Assembly (NCBI GenBank): GCA_905178155.1
Contig: CAJINV010000002.1
Location: forward strand, 8,699,224-8,763,223
Origin: Amoebophrya sp. A120
Lineage: Eukaryota; Sar; Dinophyceae; Syndiniales; Amoebophryaceae
Reading direction: 5' to 3'
DNA length: 64,000 nucleotides
Shown here piece after piece: positions 11,001-20,111 of the stretch (its first letter is position 1; every line of letters starts with the position of its first letter). The notes beneath the pieces are model-generated. The model did no database searches. It worked only from the letters and a program-made list of their open reading frames with translations, and had not been told where the DNA came from. Both the position numbers and the translations under genes were made by a program.

Positions 11001-13707
11001 TATTTCCGCTATTATCAGCGGTGGCTCGCAAACACGAACTCGCCTGAGCTTCCTGAGCTTGCTCCGCTTTCGTCTTTGTACCGAACTTCTTGACCGGATA
11101 GGACTTGGGAACTTTCGCTTGTTTCTCAGCAACAGCAACCTTAGTGCAAGTTGCAACCTGGCGGCCTTGATTTGCTTTCTCTACTTCCTGGCTTGCTGCT
11201 ATCATGGTTGTACTTTCCTTCTTCACTGCATGGACTGCAAGGGCCGGAGGCGGCTTTTCCCTCTTCATCACCGGGATTAAACGCAGCGACGTTGCCCGAC
11301 AATCTTTCCCGGAAAATCCGCGAAAGGCAAACTCCGCAAATTCGCACTGCAGCCAGCGACTCAGCAGCTTCGTGCTACAATTTGTTCCTGCCAGCGCGAC
11401 CTGCTTCATGCTGCCTTTCTCTTCATGTTCATCACGCGCATCTGAATTTAGAATTGCGTCAACTTCAACATCGTCAGTTTCTGCCTCTGCGGTCATCAAT
11501 TCCGCTCCCTCTGGCGAAACTCTACTGCAGTGCTTACTGAAAGTGCCCAGTAGTCCCGCGGCCCTCTTGTTTATGTCGGTTTCAGTTGCGCCAAGCTCCC
11601 CGGTGGCGCTTTCTCTGTTGTTCTGCTTTTCCCTCTTACTCTTTCGTTTGCGCTTGTTAGATCCGCCGGCAGCCGCGGCGTCCTGAGTCGCATCTCCTGC
11701 GAAAACAAACTTCCGAAACGATTCCAGAAAACCTTGCACTCGACGTCCTCGAAATTTCGGCGGCTTTTGTTGTACCACCGGCGGCACGGTTACTGCGGTG
11801 GTAGGATTATAAGATTGCGCACCAGTTCTTTGCTGCGCGCACCGCGCTCCTCCGGTGTCGAAACGTTTTGCTTGATCTTGACCAAAAAGATGAACGTTGT
11901 CAGCTGCTCCTTTGTGGGAAAGATCTTCGCCTCCAGCACCACTACGTTGCTTTATTCCGTGGTTTTGGTGCGAAAAAGGGTCGTCCTGCCCCACACCTAG
12001 TGTGTTCTTTCCATCAAGATTTGCTTCGCTTTCGTCGAAGATTCCCGCCTCCTCGACAACAGCAGCCAGCAGGTCGTCCAGATCCACAACTTCAAAGCTT
12101 GTCGTACTGTTTACTTCAACATCGTCATTTTCATTTTCGTGGAAGTCTCCAACTTCCCCGCTGAAAAAGTTTCTATTTTCCGCGATCTCTATCATGGGAC
12201 CACGACCGCGACCGAGTCCGGGTGAGCGTGAGTTCTGACGGCGGCGCTCTTCCCGGTGGCCATAGTTCTTTCGGTAAAAACCTTCCGCACCAGGGACCTC
12301 CTGGCTCGTGCTCCCAGCAACTGGCGACCGATCGACGAGCTCCTCCCTTCTAGAAGTCGATCTACTCCTTCTGCCAGCTGTCTGGTGCGTGATCTCTATT
12401 TCTTGCAGATGTCTGTCGTTATTCCCTTGTTCTGCAACCGGCTTCAGGCGACCCGCTGGGGACAGTGAATTCTTCCGCGACGACGTCGGTCTTTGCACCC
12501 TTGGTTCTCGCTTGTGTAGTTCCTCACTAAAGTTATTTTGCGCCACCACGGCATTTTTAGTGCTCGCAGAACATGGTGGCGCCAAGTGCTGCAACAACGG
12601 GTGGGCGATGTGGTGGAAGTGCAACTCGAAGGGATCCCCGGGCGAGACAGCGAGGGGTGTGGTGCAGGTGCTAGACTTGTTCTGATGTTGTTCTTGCCGC
12701 TTCTTGTCCAAATTGATCAAGTTGGTCGCGCGAAACTGGTGGTCGGCGGACAAAATTTTCAAGTTTTGCTTCAGCGCCTTCTGTCGGTTGCGATTGCTGG
12801 CGCTCCGCGCACTAGTTCTTCGACGCTGGGGAGGGTTACGATTTTTACCATTACCCTTTCCAGGTAGTTCCCGATGTTGATGAACAGCGTCGATTTCTTG
12901 TTCCTCCCCGCCTGTCGAATCGTACAACCCGTGGTTACTGGCCGCCGCCCGACCTCGGCTACTGCTTCCGCTTCTGGACGACTCGTTTCTGGAAGAACTC
13001 CGCAGGGAAGAGGAGGAAGAGGACAAGGAGCGAAAATCCGAAACGTATTCGCCGAAGGACTTAATGCTTGAGTTCTTTCGCATCTGTGCTTGGTGGTGAT
13101 GCTGCTGCTCAGAATTCTGGTGGTGGTGCTGCAGCGGAAGATGGTGGACGAGTTGCGCCGCGTGCTGTTCGGTGTGCTTGCTCTTCGCGCGTCGGTTGGG
13201 CCGCGGGTGTAAAAACGCCTGCCGCCGCCGGACGGCCGAGGGACTCCGCTCGTCATCAGCCTGCTCGACCTCTTCGTCGTCCACCACCTGTGGGCGTGTT
13301 TCATGGATGCGGAAACTAAAACTATATTGCAAGTTGATGGGCTACTTCTTGGGCAGTCCATGCGTCGCCTCGAAAACAGAAGCATCAAGACACCACATAG
13401 AACAGCGATGCCCGGGTGAAACAGAAAGACAAGGACACTCTGATATTAGTAACTAGATATTCACACGGCAAGCAGGACGAGATGAACTGACATCAACCAC
13501 ATCGAAAGTAAAGGTTGATACCCCAATGCTCTGCTCCGCGCCGTGGACGCCACCACCACGCGTCCTCTTCGCCTCATCCCCTTCCCCGATCGGCTCTGAA
13601 TCGGTGCTGATTTGCATCTGCGCACGGACGAGAGAAGCAAAATCATCCTGCGCGATAACAGGAGCAGGAGGCGCTTCATTTTCATCTTTGAAGTTGCTAA
13701 TGTCCAT
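2065..13707 (-). CDS. giant low-complexity protein, 3,759 residues, function unknown
   Basis: Three exons are inferred. Exon 1 is 13707-13465 (ATG at 13707, starts MDISNFKDENEAPP). A GT-AG intron at 13342-13464 fits phase 0. Exon 2 is 13341-7631. Introner 7396-7630 plus one TSD copy is removed, joining FNDN to DMIEILEEAKN at phase 2. Exon 3 is 7390-2065, stop TAA. The total is exactly 3,760 codons. Most of the protein is Ser/Gln/Ala/Arg-rich and probably disordered. There is a basic His/Gln stretch near the N terminus, a PPPGL motif near residue 1,770, an SR/SG-rich block in the C-terminal half, and a basic C-terminal region. A more ordered helical stretch (FWRVRQSMRRYLQW, then NQFVKEISNYL-like text) lies roughly at residues 1,500-1,650. 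No domain is recognised. The exon 1 donor choice is uncertain because several phase-0 GT sites exist. Confidence 0.75.
7396..7630. mobile_element. introner B1 (235 bp) inside the giant gene
   Basis: Terminal inverted repeats begin TATG and follow the pattern TCTCAAMTGYTACAYTCTCA at both ends. The 5-bp TSD TCGTT lies at 7391-7395 and 7631-7635. Removing the element plus one TSD copy fuses two long open frames (1,900 and 1,775 codons) in phase. None of the six equivalent cut positions gives GT-AG or GC-AG ends. Internal copies of GCATGACAAAT and TCATGC are present. A second family B copy is at 40145-40382. Confidence 0.9.
13342..13464 (-). other. predicted canonical GT-AG intron
   Basis: Donor GTGAAT follows codon 81, and acceptor AAGTAG precedes CCC ATC AAC; both are phase 0. 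It has no terminal repeats, unlike the introners. An ATG cannot be found in the exon 2 frame itself, because a TAG lies immediately upstream, so an upstream exon is required. Confidence 0.55.
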
Positions 13708-14618
13708 CTTGGATGTTTGCGACAAACGCGCTTTTACCTATTTGTTCGCGTGGCCTGTCAGACGAGCACCAGATTTCGGTCCCCTAGTCAAATTCAACAA
13801 TCGTGTGAAGAAAACTGAAAACCGCAAAGTCGAACAGTAATTGCGAATCTGTCGTAAATTTGAACCGCCTTTCGGTCGTAAGAGAAGCTCGAAAGTCTAG
13901 ATATTCATAGCATAAGGCTTCAGCGGTAACTAATTAGCGTGTGGTGGAAGAAGAAGAAGAAGAGGAAGAAGTACGTGTAGTGTAGATGTAGAATACATTT
14001 GGGCTACTGAGGTATCACGATACGGACGGCTGTACGACAGGAGGACAGGCTTCTACAGTTTCTTGCAGGCAGGTGCAACAACGATTTTACTTTCAGAAAG
14101 TTTCTTCAGAAATGAAAACGGATGTTTATGACCGACCCACACTCACAGAGGTACGTGGAAAACGCCGAGGAAGAGAAAAGGTGAACAAAGCTTTTCGCTG
14201 TGTTGACCAAGAAGTAGCTAGATCAGCATCCGTCACCGTCTCTGTGTCCGCTACAACGGCTGTGCTGATTCAAACCAATCAAGGAGTCGGCTTGCTACAG
14301 CTAGAGCTACCCAGTGTAGGCACAAAAAATTATTTCGATGTAAAACATACGTCATGCGAAGACGAAGCAAAGCAGATTTGTACAGTCAAGAATTCCATCT
14401 TTCAAAGGAAAGGTCGCAGTCAACCACAACAGGAGGACGGGAGTTCAAGACACGCAAAAGGAAATACAGGCAAAAAAGTATATACTGAATTTCTAGTACC
14501 ATATATGTAACGTCGAGCAAAGTAGTTGTAGAAAGAGAAACGGAAAGGAGCCCCGTTTTATTCATATGATGATGGGGTCGAGCTGGGCTCGGCACTATTC
14601 ATATGTGAGTGACCAAAA
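13708..14618. other. intergenic spacer with AAG-type microsatellite
   Basis: About 900 bases upstream of the giant gene. A purine-rich run of GAA/GAG triplets lies near 13948-13970. One plus-strand ORF (14073-14510) is listed separately as doubtful. Nothing else is recognised. Confidence 0.45.
14073..14510 (+). CDS. doubtful plus-strand ORF, 145 codons
   Basis: It is open from an ATG at 14073 to a TAA and lies in a spacer where no minus-strand gene overlaps it. Composition is mixed (charged, with a VTVSVSATTAVLIQTN stretch), so it is not an obvious shadow. It matches no family I know. A possible donor (GTACGT) lies near 14151, so it could be part of a spliced gene. Against it are the opposite orientation to all neighbours and the lack of motifs. 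Confidence 0.25.
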   Translation: MQQRFYFQKVSSEMKTDVYDRPTLTEVRGKRRGREKVNKAFRCVDQEVARSASVTVSVSATTAVLIQTNQGVGLLQLELPSVGTKNYFDVKHTSCEDEAKQICTVKNSIFQRKGRSQPQQEDGSSRHAKGNTGKKVYTEFLVPYM

Positions 14619-16055
14619 CTAAAAATCCCGCACGTCCCACTCCAATGAAGTGCCTCCGAGAATCTTTAAAGTCACACTTGCCATACTGCTGGGCAGCCGG
14701 TCATGCGTTTCCCCGAGTGCATGTTTTGCCTCAGTGTCTAAGTTCTTGGCGGTCGCCTCCGCACCTTCCGCTCGCGCCGATCGAAATGCTGTCTCTGGGC
14801 CGTCGCGCGGAAACGTGATGTCATCGACTTGCAATGCTGCATCCTCCCTAGAAGGACTGGCTTCTCTGTTCGGAAAAATCCGTATTCGCTGCAGCCGCGC
14901 GACTTTGAAGGTTGCGTTTTTACTGGGATGTTTCTTCATCTTCAAAATTTCGACCTCGAATACGAAGACAGGCTCGAGCTCGATATCGACGCTAGTATGC
15001 GGCGTCCTCTGAGAAGTCGTAGCTGTGCCACGACAAAACCATTTTCGGCAAACACCCATGTTTGGTGACGTAGTACCGGGCCCGCACTCTGCTTCGAGCT
15101 CGTCCCGTTGCGGTATGTCTATCTCGGGAAGGTGCAGGGCGAAAAAAACGCGGGAGCGTAGAGATTCTTGCTCGGACGACGATGTTGAAGTTGGTGCGCT
15201 AGTAGTCCTTGACGTTCTCTTCCCCTGCAGCAAACAACCGCCTTTACTCTTCCATGTGTACATCTTGCTGGCCGGATTTCTTCCTTGTACGTCCTCAGCG
15301 TCCATGTGCTTCAGAATCGCATCGAAAACAGAAAGAGAATTTTCTGGGGGCCTGTGACATTTTCCTGCAAGATCAGAATCTAGACCAGTGCTGCTGTTTG
15401 CTTCCCTTCCCCCGCTGCGCTTGTCCGCCGATGCTGATGCTGAACGAACGCTCTCATCAGGTTTGACTTTCTTCCGACTACTACTAGTAGTACAACTCGT
15501 CTCCTGCTTCACCACAAATTTGAGTGCCTCTTTGGCCAATGCGCGGACGGCACGGTGAAACTCAGGAAGCACCAAGTTTTCCAACTTCAGAATGTCTGTC
15601 GCGGCTATCGAAAACGACTGTGTCGGTTCTTCCTCGCCTTCCGAAATGAAGCCCTCGTCCGCCGGTTCAAGTTGGTGATCGACGTCCAGAGCGACGTCAA
15701 GTCCGCTGTTTGCCGCTTGCTCCGCGCGCTTCAGATAATTCAAGACGACGTTTTTGTCTTCGCTCTTCAAGGCATGCAGGAAATACCCGAGCATGAATAC
15801 TGGATGCAACATGATTCCTTTGGTCTTCACCCGTCGGTTGAACTGCCGAATAGAATGCGGCGTGCGGTGCACAAAAGCAACATTCAGATTCCCCTGCCGA
15901 TCGGAACACGACGGCACCGAGCTCGCACCGCCGATGGCCGTGAACATTTGTTCGACTTGCGAAATTGCTTCAGGGAGGCGGTTCTTGCGAACCAGCTGAA
16001 TGCTGGCAGGCACGGTCGAAGCAACCCCGACCTGCTCTTCCACTATTTGTATTTG
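14619..16055 (-). CDS. unknown protein, downstream half of a frame split by UGA
   Basis: This frame runs open for about 478 codons directly after the TGA at 16056-16058 and in the same frame as the upstream ORF. The text after the stop (QIQIVEEQVGVAS, then LVRKNRLPEAISQVEQMF) looks like continuous coding sequence. It is helical for the first 150 residues, Ser/Lys-rich in the middle, and ends SVTLKILGGTSLEWDVRDF before TAG. No domain is recognised. If translated alone, the first in-frame ATG is at the MFTAIGG segment. It is probably one gene with 16056-17102, joined by readthrough, an unrecognised intron, or a base error. Confidence 0.55.
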   Translation of the reverse strand, partial: QIQIVEEQVGVASTVPASIQLVRKNRLPEAISQVEQMFTAIGGASSVPSCSDRQGNLNVAFVHRTPHSIRQFNRRVKTKGIMLHPVFMLGYFLHALKSEDKNVVLNYLKRAEQAANSGLDVALDVDHQLEPADEGFISEGEEEPTQSFSIAATDILKLENLVLPEFHRAVRALAKEALKFVVKQETSCTTSSSRKKVKPDESVRSASASADKRSGGREANSSTGLDSDLAGKCHRPPENSLSVFDAILKHMDAEDVQGRNPASKMYTWKSKGGCLLQGKRTSRTTSAPTSTSSSEQESLRSRVFFALHLPEIDIPQRDELEAECGPGTTSPNMGVCRKWFCRGTATTSQRTPHTSVDIELEPVFVFEVEILKMKKHPSKNATFKVARLQRIRIFPNREASPSREDAALQVDDITFPRDGPETAFRSARAEGAEATAKNLDTEAKHALGETHDRLPSSMASVTLKILGGTSLEWDVRDF

Positions 16056-17102
16056 TCAGGGTGGCTTGTTGAAAATCAGTGTGTCGTGGTAGAAAGCATC
16101 CGCTTCGACGAGCCCAAGCCTTATCAGTTGCTCAAACACCTCGCGCTTCTGCTGCCTCACGCTGGCGGGGTCCTGGGCTGCTGATGCGGAAAGTTTGTAT
16201 GTGCAAGCACCTTCAGCGGACGAAGTTGCATATCGCGGAAAGTAGACAACCCCTGGCAACATAATTCTTGGAAAACCTGCAAGAGCGCCACCGGAGTAGT
16301 GCCGCTTCGCGTTGCCGAAGAGTCTTTGCAAAACCGAAGAACGCTTAGCCTCATCGCTTGGACTGCAAAGACCGGAAAATTCAGCAGGTGCGTCGTGGTT
16401 GCCGGGCTGTGGTTGTCCTCTCACTTGGTGCGGTTTTGCTAAAGTTACTGTGGCAATGGGGTCACCCGACACACTGTAAACAGGAACTTCGACTCGTTCA
16501 GAAGACAAAAGTAGACCACCTGTTGCGCAGGTTTGTGATTTCCATCGCGAGAATAAGCTTGAGTTTGTGGCTCTTTTCGGCAGCGACGCTCTCTGCTCGG
16601 AATCTGCGTCAGCCTCGTCATCCGCAGACATGTCTCGTCCTGAAGACAGAAGCCCCCTCCAGTTTCGGAGTATTTGCTTTGCCAAGGCTTTCGAACCACG
16701 GTGGCAGGCGAACAAGGAGAATAAGCTTGGCGCAGCGCCTTCGAGAAGCGGCGCGGAAGACAGCGATCGCCTGTTCTTGTGCAATTCCTGGCCCGGCTCT
16801 TGCTGGCGATCACCAGTCTTTTCCTCTTCAGAATCGAGGAGATGCCTCTCAGTCTCAGCCAGCGATGGCACACGGGCAGCATTCGTAAGAATCACAAGCG
16901 AACTCTTCGGGGATCCGCTTCCAATTCCACTCAACCCCAACAGTTCAAACTCCTCGCGTATGATTTTCTGTACGAGGGAGCAGAACTGGAGCGAGAGCAA
17001 CAGCAAAACGAATTGCGGCAGCATGAACGATGTCCTCGCGCCTCTCGTACCACTACCTGAGAAAGACAGCCGCGGTAGAAACACACGGCTACCCTTGTCC
17101 AT
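16056..17102 (-). CDS. unknown protein with N-terminal membrane anchor or signal
   Basis: A 348-codon frame from an ATG at 17102 (MDKGSRVFLPRL) to TGA at 16056-16058. A hydrophobic segment (FMLPQFVLLLLSLQFCSLV, residues about 27-45) could be a signal anchor. The following region contains long Ser-rich linkers and a C-terminal helical segment (REVFEQLIRLGLVEADAFY). No family is recognised. Coding text continues in the same frame right after the TGA, so the biological product may be about 830 residues long. Confidence 0.6.
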   Translation of the reverse strand: MDKGSRVFLPRLSFSGSGTRGARTSFMLPQFVLLLLSLQFCSLVQKIIREEFELLGLSGIGSGSPKSSLVILTNAARVPSLAETERHLLDSEEEKTGDRQQEPGQELHKNRRSLSSAPLLEGAAPSLFSLFACHRGSKALAKQILRNWRGLLSSGRDMSADDEADADSEQRASLPKRATNSSLFSRWKSQTCATGGLLLSSERVEVPVYSVSGDPIATVTLAKPHQVRGQPQPGNHDAPAEFSGLCSPSDEAKRSSVLQRLFGNAKRHYSGGALAGFPRIMLPGVVYFPRYATSSAEGACTYKLSASAAQDPASVRQQKREVFEQLIRLGLVEADAFYHDTLIFNKPP

Positions 17103-17163
17103 TTTTGTTAATATAGTACGCTCGTTTTGAAAGCGAAATTTTTGAGGATAATCCTCGCGTTAA

Positions 17164-18085
17164 TTACACAGTACACGACTTATCAAATCCCAACATCCTT
17201 TCTTCGGGCACAGAAGTCAAGATAGGGAAAATAGGTATAGATTGGAAAAAACTAGAGTCGGACAAATTCAACGATTGCTGTTTGTGTTTTCTGCAAAAGC
17301 TGGAAACACCAGTACTATCAAATGAAATGGAATTAGAAGAAGCACGATATTCGTACGAAGATTGACCGGCCGCACAAGAGGAAGATAGCCTTCTGATGGT
17401 GTTTTTTGAGCGAAATACGTGCGACACGAGACAACTCTACGTTTTGTAGGATCCAGGTTGACCGAGCAGCAGGAAAATTAAAACTGAGGGATCGCACATA
17501 CAAAGACCACCTTCGCCTGCTCATCATTCTTCGCTATAGGCTACGGACTCACTGGGTGCTCACGTTTGGCTAACTTTCCCAAGCGCGTCTTGCTCCTGTA
17601 CTTTTTATTTTTCCGCATCATAATCATGTACATGTACATGAATTTATTTCGTTTTTTGCAATAGCCAAGGGTAAGGGCAGCGCAAGATGATCAAGTTTCG
17701 GGAGTGCTCCCGTACTTCGCGTTAGTACTAGTTCGTTTTTGAATTTCAAATTTATTGCAGGTATGTAAAGGTGGGAAGAGAACGAAAGCGACAGAAATAT
17801 CATACCGAGGTGGGTCCGAAAGTATTCAAATAGTAACCGCAGACGAGACATCAAAGTAGGATTGACGTAGGAAAGCTTTGTTTCTCTTTCAGCAGGAATG
17901 TAATTGTCTAGATAATCCGAAAGAAAATGGTAGGAGCGGCAAAGTATTTCATTAGGAATTCGTTGCTTCACTAAAAAGAACTGATTCAAGGACATAGCTT
18001 GTTGTACGAAGTCCAAGTTAGTATGCTTAGATACTCCGATGCATTTTTCATTCACCAAATCCGAGGAGGCATGATTAGCATACAA
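17164..18085 (-). CDS. possible spliced gene, poorly resolved
   Basis: Two minus-strand stretches look coding. The first, about 17810-18085, contains VNEKCIGVSKHTNLDFVQQA and RLRLLFEYFRTHLG, followed by a GTATGA donor. The second, 17164-17427, contains RASSNSISFDSTGVSSFCRK and ends at TAA. The first has no in-frame ATG, so an upstream exon or acceptor (ACGTAG) is needed. The region is more AT-rich than neighbouring genes. No function is suggested; the exon links are guesses. Confidence 0.3.
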
Positions 18086-18131
18086 CTACGTTCTTTGCTT
18101 GCGTGTTTGCGCAGCTTCCTTCCAGCTCTCT

Positions 18132-19571
18132 CTACGCGCCCCCCGTTCTGGCCGCGGCCTCCATGCGCGAGCTGTTGTCTGCTTCATCACCCGTGCCCGC
18201 CGCAGAGCCGTTGATCCCCAGTACCTTTCGAAACGAATCTTGCGCAATGGTCGTGGCGCGGGAAAAGAGCAGCTCCGGCTTCCGCAATTTGTTCTCCGGG
18301 TTCGCACCCGGACTGGCAGCAACCCGAAGCGGACGAAACTCCGACCCAAACACCGGCTTGCTGCTGGTCATCATGGGAGTAGTAGTGGCGGCGTGCTTCT
18401 GCTGCTGGTCCACAGTCGGGGTGGTTGTGAGCTGCTTGTTATTTCCACCTGAATGCTGTAGTGGCTGCGGTGGGGGCTGCACCATCGGCGTGCCAAAGTG
18501 CATCTGATTCATGCGAATCTGCATCTGGTTTTGACTCACCGTCCCAATGTTGCTTCCGAGAATCTCGGGGCTGTTTTGTGTTGTTTTTATTTTATCTCGC
18601 AGGAAGTTTGTGATTAGTTTATCTCGCAGGAAGACTGTGACTGCCACTGCCTATCTGTCGCTACAAACTACAAGGCCATCTTCATGCAGCAAGTACGCAC
18701 ACCAATCCCAAAGAAGATGACAATCTCAAGTCGCATAGTGTTGAACAATTTTATTGTATACCTGTCATGCTTCGATGCTATGGTACGTTCTCCGTCACTC
18801 GATGGCGGCGTGATATCTCCACCATTTCCGTGGTACCCTCTGCTGCCGGCCTGAAGTATAGTTCGATTTTTGCATGATGATTCCTGCTACTTCTGTTGAA
18901 CTGGACTACAACATCATGCTCGCGCAAAACAGAGAAGTGTGCAAGTGCAAACTACTTGATCAAGTGCAAAAAAGTATTCAAACAAAACGCAAAAGTAAAG
19001 TGAGCAAGTGAGTAAGTACCTTCATCCGCTCTATTTCCTGTTCGTAAAACAAGCATTGTTTTCGCACCCGATCCGCTTCTCCCTCTAATCGGTACAGCTT
19101 TTCTCTTGATTCGCCCAGTGCTCGCTGCAATCGATGAATAGCTCGGTCCTGTGGTTTATTGTTGTGATATTCTCGTCTCTCGTCATACAAGAGAACGCGT
19201 TCCGGTAACATTTCAGATATCCTGAATGCACTGTGCAGCATGAGCATCGGTTCGACTTTCTTAGGAACAAAAATTGGAACTTACTACTTGTACTTGGTTA
19301 GATTCCGTTCGGGAAAAAAATCGTATAATAGTACTTTGTTCGCCCCGGCCAGAACTGGCACCACGGGATTTGTGGACGGCGCGTTGTAGTTGATGGCACT
19401 GGTATCTCGGGCGGACATGGGTCGCGTGGAGGTAGAAGTCTTCGGAGGCTTCGAAGTTACGATCGACTGCTCGGTTGCACTGGACCCGGTGTTCGTCGAC
19501 CGCCGCTGGTTACGCATCACAGACAGGTCCGGATGCGCACCACCAAATCGACCCGTCGTTGACCGCAGCAT
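18132..19571 (-). CDS. coiled-coil protein, function unknown
   Basis: Exon 1 starts at ATG 19571 (MLRSTTGRFGGAHPDLS) and ends near 19290 after FFPERNLTK. Exon 2, about 19259-19020, encodes a clear coiled coil (AIHRLQRALGESREKLYRLE, then RVRKQCLFYEQEIERMK). A GT-AG intron (18651-19019; GTACTT donor, GATAG acceptor, both phase 0) leads to exon 3 (18650-18132, stop TAG). Exon 3 holds a tandem repeat of FLRD-K, then Gln/Asn/Met/Pro-rich text and a C-terminal Ser/Ala region. The first intron's splice sites could not be placed in a consistent phase with GT-AG rules. No family is recognised. Confidence 0.5.
18651..19019 (-). other. predicted canonical GT-AG intron
   Basis: The donor follows ATG AAG (GTACTT) and the acceptor is GATAG before GCA GTG GCA GTC. 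It joins ERMK to AVAVTVFLRD in phase 0. There are no terminal repeats. Confidence 0.45.
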
Positions 19572-20111
19572 GATCTTCGTGGCGTCTGTGTCTGATGGAG
19601 ACTTTTACAACGCGCCCGTCCGAAGATACTGGTGTGTGGTGGGACTGGGAGGTGGCAATTAGAAATTTAGCGACAGTAGTACTACAGTCTTCACAACAAA
19701 CGTTCTCGTCTCCCTCTTCGCGGTATTTTTTTTGGATGTCAACAAACGATGGACAATTTGTTCAATACATGAAAGAGCGAGATGAAGGAGTGGTAATCCG
19801 TAAATTCAGTGGGGCTGCACACGTGCTTTCTTTCAATGTTGTGAAAGGTAAATGATCATGATGCGGGTTTGATTCGCTCTCTCTCAGAAGTATGAGGATA
19901 TTCTGGGGTGGTGAAACAAATCCCATGGCGTTGACTCGTCTAGGTGTGATGGAAGAAGACGCCAACCTCAACGTGAACGAGCACCATGGGTGTACTTTTT
20001 TACACGACAAGAAGCACAGCAATCGTGAGAAACGCTGGCTTCCTTTCAAACAAAGAAAACAACACTGAAGTAGAAGCAGGCTTGGAAATCAAACCAGATG
20101 ACTCTGACTGC
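19572..20111. other. intergenic spacer
   Basis: 540 bases between co-directional minus-strand genes. Short ORFs on either strand have no family features. No structured RNA or repeat is seen. Confidence 0.45.

Noticed and set aside
16056-16058. UGA reassigned as a sense codon in this genome
   Set aside because: Other genes in the window end at UGA at sensible places (156-158, 22589-22591, 38112-38114), so general reassignment is unlikely.
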